Shown here piece after piece: positions 25,647 through 32,836 of a stretch of DNA of 64,000 nucleotides; within the stretch, counting starts at the first letter, position 1, and every line of letters starts with the position of its first letter. A program made the translations under genes and the position numbers. The notes beneath the pieces are model-generated. The model ran no database searches and was not told where the DNA came from. It saw only the letters and a list, made by a program, of their open reading frames with translations. Location of the stretch: positions 62,001 through 126,000 of the forward strand of contig JAXLWB010000014.1 of assembly GCA_046328715.1 (NCBI GenBank). The letters are read 5' to 3'. This DNA comes from JAXLWB01 sp046328715. Its GTDB lineage: Bacteria > Chloroflexota > Anaerolineae > Caldilineales > Caldilineaceae.

Positions 25647-26069
25647 TTACAACATATGGCGCATGACAAAGACCGTAATTACCCCTGTCACCACAAAGAC
25701 GAGCACAGCGACCAGGGAGCGAGGTGAAAGCCGACCTAATCCGCAGACACCATGGCCGCTGGTGCAGCCGTTGCCCTGGCGGGTGCCAAAGCCTACGAGA
25801 AAGCCGCCGAGAATCATGGCCATGGGGGCGAGAGGCGAAGTCGGGGTCGGCGAACTGGCCAAACCGTACTCGTAGATCGCCGTTCCCAGAACGAGACCAA
25901 CCAGAAATAACCAGCGCCAAAGCGAAGATTCAGCAAGTGGCGGCGCAACCAAGGTATGCACCATGCCACTGACACCAGCGATGCGCCCTAACAAAAGCAG
26001 CAGCAAGGTTGCGCTCAGGCCGATCAAAATGCCGCCAAGCAAGGCGCTACCCCAATCAAATTCAGCCAT
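25647..26069 (-). CDS. YeeE/YedE-family sulfur transporter, part A
   Basis: 140 residues, four hydrophobic helices. The signature GFGTRQGNGCTSGHGVCGLG contains the conserved Cys residues of TsuA-type thiosulfate importers. With the 25072 product it makes the split form of the transporter. GGAGG sits 5-6 bases before the ATG but lies inside the palindrome GACCTCCAGGTC (26073-26084), so it could be masked in the RNA. A cysteine-rich leader ORF lies 97 bases upstream. Confidence 0.88.
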   Translation of the reverse strand: MAEFDWGSALLGGILIGLSATLLLLLLGRIAGVSGMVHTLVAPPLAESSLWRWLFLVGLVLGTAIYEYGLASSPTPTSPLAPMAMILGGFLVGFGTRQGNGCTSGHGVCGLGRLSPRSLVAVLVFVVTGVITVFVMRHML

Positions 26070-26166
26070 AGAGACCTCCAGGTCAAAGGTAGAGAGAATC
26101 GTATATACAGATGTCCAAATCGAACCTCTGTAATGAATATATGAGATTAAAATTTTGGAGAAACTG

Positions 26167-26298
26167 TTAGCGACAACAGCAAGGGGTACAACAAGAGGTA
26201 AAACGAGTACAATCAGCCAGGAGTGTGGCAGAAAAAACGTTCAATTGCCAATAATCGGGATTGCCTGCCAATGGGTCAGGCTGCAACGGGGCGAGCAT
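26167..26298 (-). CDS. Cysteine-rich leader peptide upstream of the sulfur importers
   Basis: 43 codons with a good ribosome-binding site: AGGAG (26306-26310) seven bases before ATG 26298. Six of the last 14 residues are Cys (Cys30, 36, 37, 40, 41, 42), ending SCCTPCCCR. There is no membrane helix or known fold. The stop is 97 bases before the YeeE/YedE gene, and that gap can form a hairpin (TACAGA 26106-26111 / TCTGTA 26127-26132) plus the palindrome over the ribosome-binding site. This fits a leader whose translation stalls when cysteine is short. That role is inferred, by analogy with poly-cysteine upstream ORFs of mycobacteria. Confidence 0.7.
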   Translation of the reverse strand: MLAPLQPDPLAGNPDYWQLNVFSATLLADCTRFTSCCTPCCCR

Positions 26299-26326
26299 AG
26301 ACAAACTCCTTATACAGATGACACAT

Positions 26327-26378
26327 AACCATGGCACAATTTCCATCGCTTTTGTGTTCGGCAAATTGTGCCATGGTT
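26327..26378. promoter_or_regulatory. Perfect 16-bp inverted repeat upstream of the leader ORF
   Basis: AACCATGGCACAATTT (26327-26342) and AAATTGTGCCATGGTT (26363-26378) match exactly across a 20-base loop. It lies 17 bases upstream of the leader's ribosome-binding site on the minus strand. No T-run follows on either strand, so it is more likely an operator or a 5'-UTR structure than a terminator. Confidence 0.65.
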
Positions 26379-26448
26379 TAATAAATGATGCTTTACTAGA
26401 AACAGGAGTATATCATGTTCTTTTATCTAGGAAAAAAGTAAGGGATGA

Positions 26449-26504
26449 GATACAGGATGCAGGAAGCAAGATGCTGGATCACTTTGCAATCTGCAATCTT
26501 GCTT
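26449..26504. repeat. Heptad-periodic hairpin behind the lipoprotein gene
   Basis: Heptads ACAGGAT, GCAGGAA, GCAAGAT, GCTGGAT on the left and CAATCTG, CAATCTT, GCTTTTA on the right; GAAGCAAGATGC faces GCAATCTTGCTTTT. The element abuts the stop codon of the 26505 lipoprotein. The stretch 26070-26504 otherwise holds only the leader ORF and its inverted repeat. Confidence 0.6.
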
Positions 26505-27182
26505 TTATGGAACCGGCGTGGAGGCTACAGTCAACGTGAAGGTTGATGTCGATTTTGCTTCGGCGGTCATTGCTGCATCAAGGGCGCTGGTTTCAAGCGG
26601 TATCATCTGCTCGGCCAACAGCGTTATGATTGGTGCTGGGAAGATTGGTTGCTCGACAACCGTCAAGTCATCAGCCCCATAGAGTTGCAGTGAGCCCACT
26701 GTGACCCAACCGGCTGTGCCATCATCTTCGTACACGGCAAGAAATTTCCCATCGCTTGAGCGACCAGTCACAGTTAGTGTACTCCCGGCGGGCACGGTTG
26801 CCACTACCCTGCCATTAGGTGCATCGACAATCGAAGCACCTCCCGTGGCAATGCCCAGTGCAGTTGGTGGAATGTGAAAGGACAACGAAAGTGGTGTTGG
26901 CGTACCTTCGTCGGCGAGTAGCAACGAAGGGTCGATATCTGTCTCGGTTGCAGGCACAATAATGACCGGGGTGGCATCGTTTGTTGACTCAAAGACAGGT
27001 TTGCCCTTGACTAACTCTGGCTTGGGCTGTTGTGGCTGTGCCACCGAAGCTGGAATCGCAGTCGGTGCAGCGGGAGTCCCTCCCCCACAGGCAGCCAGCA
27101 AAAAGACAAGGAGAAGCAGACAAAGCAATTGTGGATTGCGCCGTTGTAACAATTCGCCATTCTTAATTCGTAATTTATTCAT
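26505..27182 (-). CDS. Lipoprotein with SH3-like domain
   Basis: 225 residues. A basic start is followed by a hydrophobic helix and lipobox LLAACGGG (Cys at about 33). Next is a low-complexity Pro/Ala/Thr region (about 40-110), then an SH3b-like domain (GGASIVDAPNGRVVATVPAG, VTGRSSDGKFLAVYEDDG, GWVTVGSLQLYG), and a Thr/Ser tail ending STPVP. SH3b domains often bind cell wall. ATG 27182 overlaps the end of the MacB-like permease gene by 8 bases, so it may be an outer component of that exporter. The first 18 codons fall on a heptad repeat tract (27150-27183). Confidence 0.8.
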   Translation of the reverse strand: MNKLRIKNGELLQRRNPQLLCLLLLVFLLAACGGGTPAAPTAIPASVAQPQQPKPELVKGKPVFESTNDATPVIIVPATETDIDPSLLLADEGTPTPLSLSFHIPPTALGIATGGASIVDAPNGRVVATVPAGSTLTVTGRSSDGKFLAVYEDDGTAGWVTVGSLQLYGADDLTVVEQPIFPAPIITLLAEQMIPLETSALDAAMTAEAKSTSTFTLTVASTPVP

Positions 27183-28425
27183 AACGTAACGCATCAATCG
27201 GGTTGAGACGGCTGGCGCGAAAGGCTGGATAGATTCCAAAGACAAGTCCCACTGCCATCGAGAAAAAGAAAGAGATTGCCACTGCATCCGCGCCAACTTC
27301 GGGGCGGAACCCAGAAAAAGCCATGCGCGCTGCGATAGCGCCTCCCCAACCAAGCGCAATACCGATCGAGCCGCCGAAGACGGCCAGAGAGATCGATTCA
27401 ATTAGGAACTGTAACAAGACATCGCGCCGCTTGGCACCGACCGCTTTCCGCAAACCGATCTCGCGAGTACGCTCGGTAACGCTGACCAGCATGATGTTCA
27501 TGATTCCAATGCCACCTACCAGCAAACTGATAGCGGCAATCGCCCCCAAGAAGGTAGTCAGGATTGATAATACATCCCCAAAGACGCTGATCAGATCGTT
27601 CTGGCTGATGATGTTAAAGTCGTCGCCCGATAGGAAAGAGATATTGCGCCGTTCGCGCATCAACGTCTCAATCTGTTTGATCGTCTCTGCTGTGTGTTCT
27701 TTGTCGATAACGGAGGCGTAGATCACGTTGGCTTGGTATTCGCCGCTTACTGTCTTGTTGCGGAAAAGTCGATCTTGCGCAGTTGTCAGTGGAAGGATGA
27801 CCGTCTCATCCTGGTTGCTGCCTGGGCCACCGCCACCTTTTTCCTCTAACACACCGATTACGCGGAAGAGGATGTTGTTGATCGTAATCGTCTGGTCGAG
27901 TGGATAGTCGCTGGGATCAAAGAGATCCTTGAATACTTTCGAGCCAATTACCGCAACTCGTCCTCGTTCATCAAAATCAGCCTGGGTAATAAAACTTCCG
28001 AGCACCACATTCCAGTTCCGCACTTCGGTGTAAGAAGGCGTTACCCCCTCTACCGAGACACGCAGGTCTTTGTCGCCTCGGGTGGCCACTGCATTGGAAA
28101 TATACGATGCAGTCACCGCACGCACATAGGGCACGCGAGATCGATCTCCAATTGCGTTCATGTCGGCTAACGTGAGCAACTTAGTATTGTTGGCTTGGCG
28201 GCGATCCGGCGGACCATCGGCGAATTGGCCAGGCGTAATAAAGAGTAGATTGCTGCCCAGGCTGGCGAATTGATCTGTGACGTAATTTTGCACGCCGCGG
28301 CCCATCGAAATCAGCACAATCACTGCGCCGACACCGATGATAATCCCCAACATGGTCAAGATACTGCGTAATTTGTTGGCCGCCAAAGCTCGAAAGGCGA
28401 CCCGTAATGATTCAATTATATTCAT
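27175..28425 (-). CDS. MacB-like ABC transporter permease (FtsX family)
   Basis: 416 residues. An N-terminal helix (about 20-42, LTMLGIIIGVGAVIVLISMG) is followed by a large extracytoplasmic MacB core domain (about 45-275), then three helices at the C-terminus, with the FtsX motif MLVSVTERTREIGLRKAVGAKRRDV between them. MacB proteins are mechanotransmission exporters of peptides, lipoproteins or antibiotics. The ATPase is a separate gene (28436), as in Gram-positive-type systems, and a membrane fusion protein lies upstream. The three genes are on one strand with short gaps. Confidence 0.93.
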   Translation of the reverse strand: MNIIESLRVAFRALAANKLRSILTMLGIIIGVGAVIVLISMGRGVQNYVTDQFASLGSNLLFITPGQFADGPPDRRQANNTKLLTLADMNAIGDRSRVPYVRAVTASYISNAVATRGDKDLRVSVEGVTPSYTEVRNWNVVLGSFITQADFDERGRVAVIGSKVFKDLFDPSDYPLDQTITINNILFRVIGVLEEKGGGGPGSNQDETVILPLTTAQDRLFRNKTVSGEYQANVIYASVIDKEHTAETIKQIETLMRERRNISFLSGDDFNIISQNDLISVFGDVLSILTTFLGAIAAISLLVGGIGIMNIMLVSVTERTREIGLRKAVGAKRRDVLLQFLIESISLAVFGGSIGIALGWGGAIAARMAFSGFRPEVGADAVAISFFFSMAVGLVFGIYPAFRASRLNPIDALRYE

Positions 28426-28435
28426 AGAAATCTAC

Positions 28436-29824
28436 CTACAACAAGGGTAGCTCGACTTTATCAGGCGCGGCCGACTCATTGATAACCTGGACCGGCACAA
28501 CCTCTTCCTTGGCAACTGGAATGGGCACAGGAACAATCGGATCTGCCTCTGCTGGCTGCGGCGCAACTTCAACGGCGACCTCATTTTCGCTGAGATCATT
28601 CGGATTGCTAGCTGGCTCAACTGCTTCTGGTTCGCTCAGGGCATGGTCGGCTGCATAGATGCCAGCGCGAATCTTATGGCGTTGGTCTTTTGCAATCACA
28701 CCATCGCGAATCCAAACGACTCGTTCACAGTAATCGGCTGTCTCCGGATCGTGCGTTACAAAGACAATCGTGATGCCTTGATCGCGGTTTAACCGTTGAA
28801 AGAGCTTCATGATCTCGACACGCGTCTTGCTATCGAGGTTGCCAGTTGGCTCATCGGCCAGGATCATGGCGGGGCGATTGATGAGAGCACGCGCAATCGC
28901 AACACGCTGTTGCTGACCGCCAGATAACTCGTTGGGACGATGATCCAGACGTTCGCCTAAGCCAACGAGTGAAAGCGACTCTTTGGCCCGTTTGCGCCGC
29001 TCGCGCCCCGAAATACCACTGTAAAGCAAGGGCAGTTCGACATTGGCCAGCGCTGTCGTACGCGCAAGCAGGTTATAGCTTTGAAAGACAAATCCGATCT
29101 TACGGCTGCGGATGGCGGCGAGCTGATTGTCACTCAGTTTGCGTACATCGACGCCATCTAACATGTAGACGCCCTCGCTGGGTACGTCCAGGCAGCCTAG
29201 CACATTCATCAAGGTGGACTTGCCGCTACCGCTAGGACCCATGATGGCCATAATCTCGCCTGGGTAGATATCGAGATTGATCCCACGCAGCGCTTGCACT
29301 TCGATATCACCCATCTGGTAGAGCTTTTTGACATCACGTACCGAAATGACTGGCTTTACATCGCTGCTTAACCGTTTGGGTCGTGACGTCGCGCTGACCC
29401 CTACAACTTCCCCATCTCCTGGCGCAGTTGCCGCCACCTCTTGGCTTGGCTTGGGTGCTGCTGCCGCTGCGCCATTGGATGATTCGCTCCTTGCGGTCAC
29501 CTTCGGTGCCATCTGAGGGGAGGCACTTGGCACCGCCTCGCCTACTGGCCCCTCGACGACGGTGGCAGCGGTGCTCATCTCCTGCACCGGAGATGACACT
29601 GGTGCAACGGGAACCGCAGGATAAGTTGGATCCTGGCGCAGTTCAAACTCAGGTCGCGCTTTGCTCGTCGCAACTTTGAGTGTTTCGTTGTCCGTGCCTT
29701 CGACCAACGTTACACTATTAGAGCTCTTTGTCTTTAGCGTAAACGGCTTAGGAATCGGTACCTGGCTGGCTGAACCGGAACCTTGCCCTGTTTCGCTGGC
29801 GCGATTACGTCGGAAAGGATTCAT
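28436..29824 (-). CDS. MacB/LolD-type ABC ATPase with long disordered flanks
   Basis: 462 residues from ATG 29824. The ABC domain is about 157-385: Walker A GPSGSGKST, Q-loop FQSYNLL, signature LSGGQQQRVAIARAL, Walker B ILADEPTGNLD, and H-loop VTHDPE. It powers the 27175 permease. Unusually, about 155 Pro/Ala/Ser/Val-rich residues precede the domain and about 80 acidic Pro/Val/Glu residues follow it; family members are normally about 230 residues. Both flanks look disordered and cytoplasmic. GGAGG for this gene lies in the last codons of the 29829 gene, 4 bases away. Confidence 0.92.
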   Translation of the reverse strand: MNPFRRNRASETGQGSGSASQVPIPKPFTLKTKSSNSVTLVEGTDNETLKVATSKARPEFELRQDPTYPAVPVAPVSSPVQEMSTAATVVEGPVGEAVPSASPQMAPKVTARSESSNGAAAAAPKPSQEVAATAPGDGEVVGVSATSRPKRLSSDVKPVISVRDVKKLYQMGDIEVQALRGINLDIYPGEIMAIMGPSGSGKSTLMNVLGCLDVPSEGVYMLDGVDVRKLSDNQLAAIRSRKIGFVFQSYNLLARTTALANVELPLLYSGISGRERRKRAKESLSLVGLGERLDHRPNELSGGQQQRVAIARALINRPAMILADEPTGNLDSKTRVEIMKLFQRLNRDQGITIVFVTHDPETADYCERVVWIRDGVIAKDQRHKIRAGIYAADHALSEPEAVEPASNPNDLSENEVAVEVAPQPAEADPIVPVPIPVAKEEVVPVQVINESAAPDKVELPLL

Positions 29825-29828
29825 GCTT

Positions 29829-31346
29829 TTAGTTGCCTCCTCCTCCGAAGAGGGCGTTCCGCAATTGGTCTTGACTGGTGGTGGTGACCAAGGCAACCTC
29901 GTCATTATCATTGAGTCCGGCCAGAATCTGGCTTTCGCGCTCGTTGCGTAGTCCAAGCGTAACCTCTTGCAGCACAGGTTGACCACTGACCATTTTGCTC
30001 ACAAAGGCCTGCCCGGTTTCACGATTCAGTTGGATAAAACGATTGGCTAGCAGTACCACATTGTCTACCCGTGCGGTGACAATGATGGCGGTGGCGCTCA
30101 TGCCTGCACGCAAGGGTGCATCGGTTGGGTCGGGCACGATTGTTACTTCATAGGCGATGACACCGCTTACTTCCTGCGCCGTGGGTGCCACCTTGGTCAC
30201 CTTGCCTGTCAAATTGTAATCGGGCAGGGCGTCGAGGCTAAGTTCTACAGTTTGGCCGACCTGTACCTGGCGCACATCAATCTCGTCGACCAAGACCGTC
30301 ATGTGAAAGTTGCCCAGGTCGCTCAAAACGACCGCTGGCAAGGCTCCGCTGGTCAATTCTCCTTGCTTCACATTCACTGTGCTAACGACGCCATCAAAGG
30401 AGGCGACCAAGCGTGCATTGTTCAGCGAATTCTCCGCTTGCAGTTGATTGAGTTGGGCCTGGCGCACCTGCGCTCGGGCAATGTTGAGGTCAACCTGTTT
30501 CGGGCCTTCGAGCAGCTTGCTCAGACTATTTTGTGCCTGGACCAAGCCACTTTGTGCCTGACGTAGTGACACTTCGCCCTGAGCAATTTGTGCTTGGGCC
30601 TGAGCTACTTGCGCCTGGTTGGGTGCCTTCTTTTCTTGATTTTCGTCGGTTACGGCTGCCTGCGCTTTGGCATTTTCATAGGCAATGGTAGCCGATTCAA
30701 GTTGTTGCGACTGGGGCAACATACCGACATTGGGCAGGGTTTTGACTTCGTCGTACGCACGTTGGGCGACTCTCAGATTGATCTCTGCCTGACGTAACCC
30801 AGCCTCGTTGAGTTTGCGCTGATTTTCGGTGATTGGGTCAATAATGAAAATCTGACGATAGTTGGCCTGCGCACTGGCAAGTTGCGCCTCTGCCCCAGCT
30901 ACGTTGGCTTGCGCTACCTCGACCGCAGCTTGAGCCGCCAAAACATCACGGGCGTCGGCGGGAGTTTCCAATTTCTCCAATTGGGACTGGCTAATCTCTA
31001 AATTTACCTTGGACTGAGCCAAGGCTAATGTCAGATCAGTTGTCTCCAACTCAGCCAGTAATTGACCTTTGCTGACTGCTTGACCTGCAGTAACCAATAC
31101 AGTACTGACACGCCCTGCCGAGCGAAACGCCAAGGACACTTCCGACTCAGGCTCAATGCTGCCTGTCGCATTGACTGTGGCTTGAATGGAGCCTCGCCCA
31201 ACTTTTACTGTTTCGTAACTGGGCGCTTGTTCCTGTGCCTTGGCTGGTTGATAATAATTTTGATAGCCATACCAGCCACCAATCGCAAGCACCACAATAA
31301 CTGCGAGTGCAATTAATAACCTTCGCATATTTTGAATCGCTTTCAA
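29829..31346 (-). CDS. HlyD/MacA-type membrane fusion (adaptor) protein
   Basis: 505 residues. One N-terminal membrane helix (about 9-27) is followed by a biotinyl-lipoyl-like half motif (GSIEPESEVSLAFRSAGRV), a long Ala/Gln-rich coiled-coil hairpin (about 95-295), the second lipoyl half (ARLVASFDGVVSTVNVKQGE) and beta-barrel domains. The C-terminus ends in GGGGN. It links the MacB-like permease to the outside. It is the first gene of the operon adaptor-ATPase-permease-lipoprotein, all read leftward. Confidence 0.92.
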   Translation of the reverse strand: MKAIQNMRRLLIALAVIVVLAIGGWYGYQNYYQPAKAQEQAPSYETVKVGRGSIQATVNATGSIEPESEVSLAFRSAGRVSTVLVTAGQAVSKGQLLAELETTDLTLALAQSKVNLEISQSQLEKLETPADARDVLAAQAAVEVAQANVAGAEAQLASAQANYRQIFIIDPITENQRKLNEAGLRQAEINLRVAQRAYDEVKTLPNVGMLPQSQQLESATIAYENAKAQAAVTDENQEKKAPNQAQVAQAQAQIAQGEVSLRQAQSGLVQAQNSLSKLLEGPKQVDLNIARAQVRQAQLNQLQAENSLNNARLVASFDGVVSTVNVKQGELTSGALPAVVLSDLGNFHMTVLVDEIDVRQVQVGQTVELSLDALPDYNLTGKVTKVAPTAQEVSGVIAYEVTIVPDPTDAPLRAGMSATAIIVTARVDNVVLLANRFIQLNRETGQAFVSKMVSGQPVLQEVTLGLRNERESQILAGLNDNDEVALVTTTSQDQLRNALFGGGGN

Positions 31347-31780
31347 TTAGAATTTATTGTGCAAATAATGGTTGTTTCAACTAAGGAACAGCCATGTTTG
31401 GTGAGAAAATCCGTATTTTGCCCTTGCTATCTTAACAACAGTTGATTCATCCTGTCAGTGAGACAACTCACTTCTCAAAATGATTTGCCTCATTCTCATC
31501 TGACTTTCTTACTATAGCTTATTTTACGCTAAGGATGACGAATCGCTTTAATGTGAACATCACTGGAACTAATAAGCAGTACGAAGAAATGAAGCAGAGG
31601 TTGCAGAAGAGCTGTTTATTCCATCACAGCGGATGTGACAGCAGTTGGGTATATCGAGTGATCACACTTGTTTTGTCCTGTAGGGACACCCGAATTTAGA
31701 TCGGTGAATGTTTCTCGATTCTAAACTCAGGATGTCTCTACGGGACGAGGGGCTTTACGTTCGGTTGTTGACAACAATCC
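31347..31780. repeat. Intergenic region with a 72-base hairpin (31675-31746)
   Basis: No gene seen. 31347-31500 should carry the promoter of the exporter operon. 31675-31703 (GTCCTGTAGGGACACCC...) and 31716-31746 (...GATGTCTCTACGGGAC) are complementary over about 25 of 30 positions with a 12-base loop. The GTAGGGACA / TGTCTCTAC core recalls small dispersed palindromic repeats of filamentous bacteria. Confidence 0.6.
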
Positions 31781-32677
31781 CTATTGTTCTTTTCCAACAG
31801 TCATGCCTGCCAGATGTTCCAGAGCCATAATCAGACCGTGATTGCCCTTGTCACCCAGCCCCATTTGCTGCAATGTGCGATAGAGTTGGAAGATCATGCC
31901 GGTGCCCATGAGGGGGACACCCAACTGGTCAGCGGCTTCGAGGACTAGACGCACATCTTTCTGTTGCAGGTCGATGGTAAAGCCAGGTCGCCAATCGCGC
32001 CGCATGATTTGTGGTGCCCGGTTGGTGAACATCCAACTGCCTGCCGCACCTGGGGAAACAGCCTCGTAAGTCTTTTGTAGATCAAGGCCACCCGCTTGGG
32101 CAAAGAGCATCGCTTCACACATGGCAAGGCAGTTGCCTACCACAAGGATCTGATTGACCAACTTTACCATCTGTCCTGCACCAGTAGGGCCAACATGGGT
32201 GATGGTCTTCCCCATAGCTTGGAAGACCGGCATCGCTCGCTGTAGATCTGCCGCATCACCCCCAATCATGATGGTAAGTGTCCCTTTGGCTGCACCTTCA
32301 CTGCCTCCACTCAATGGGGCATCCAGAAAGCGAATGCCCTTTTCGGCCAATTTGGCGGCAAGGTCACGAGTCGCCTGCGGGCTAATAGTGCTGCAATCGA
32401 TTACCAGAGAGCCTGCCTTGGCCTGCTGGATGACACCATTCTCGCCCAGAATCACGGCTTCCACATCGGGGGTGTCGCTGACACAGGTGATAATGATATC
32501 GCTTTTGGCGGCCACATCAGCAGGGCTGGCCGAGACGATTGCGCCATCTGCCGCCAATTCATCCATGCGGCTGGCTGTGCGATTCCACACATGCACCTTG
32601 TAGCCTGCCTTGAGTAGATTGCGCGTCATTCCACGACCCATAATGCCCAGTCCGACAAAGCCGATCTCTTCTGCCAT
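31781..32677 (-). CDS. Beta-hydroxyacid dehydrogenase (tartronate semialdehyde reductase / 3-hydroxyisobutyrate dehydrogenase type)
   Basis: 298 residues. The N-terminal Rossmann domain starts IGFVGLGIMGRGMTRNLLKA with the family signature GLGIMG. DAPLSGGSEGAAKGTLTIMIGG is the substrate-binding motif, and the catalytic Lys lies in GAGQMVKLVNQIL. The enzyme reduces a semialdehyde with NAD(P)H. Motifs fit GarR/GlxR best, and a glycerate kinase at 11850 would use its product. 3-Hydroxyisobutyrate cannot be excluded. AGGAGG five to six bases before ATG 32677 fixes the start. Confidence 0.9.
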   Translation of the reverse strand: MAEEIGFVGLGIMGRGMTRNLLKAGYKVHVWNRTASRMDELAADGAIVSASPADVAAKSDIIITCVSDTPDVEAVILGENGVIQQAKAGSLVIDCSTISPQATRDLAAKLAEKGIRFLDAPLSGGSEGAAKGTLTIMIGGDAADLQRAMPVFQAMGKTITHVGPTGAGQMVKLVNQILVVGNCLAMCEAMLFAQAGGLDLQKTYEAVSPGAAGSWMFTNRAPQIMRRDWRPGFTIDLQQKDVRLVLEAADQLGVPLMGTGMIFQLYRTLQQMGLGDKGNHGLIMALEHLAGMTVGKEQ

Positions 32678-32768
32678 TGTTTCCTCCTTGGTATTTGACT
32701 TGTTTCGCTTGAACTTGATAGATACAGGACTGCTATTTATTGTAGTCGGGGTATATTCCATAAAACAA

Positions 32769-32796
32769 GTACGGGCACGCATGTGCGTGCCCGTAC
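32769..32796 (-). terminator. Terminator after clpC
   Basis: GTACGGGCACGCA (32769-32781) and TGCGTGCCCGTAC (32784-32796) are exact complements. Reading on the minus strand, TTGTTTTATGG follows. It lies 40 bases past the clpC stop. Confidence 0.78.
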
Positions 32797-32836
32797 AAAT
32801 TTAACCCATGATACAGGTGAAGAACTGAGCCTATGG

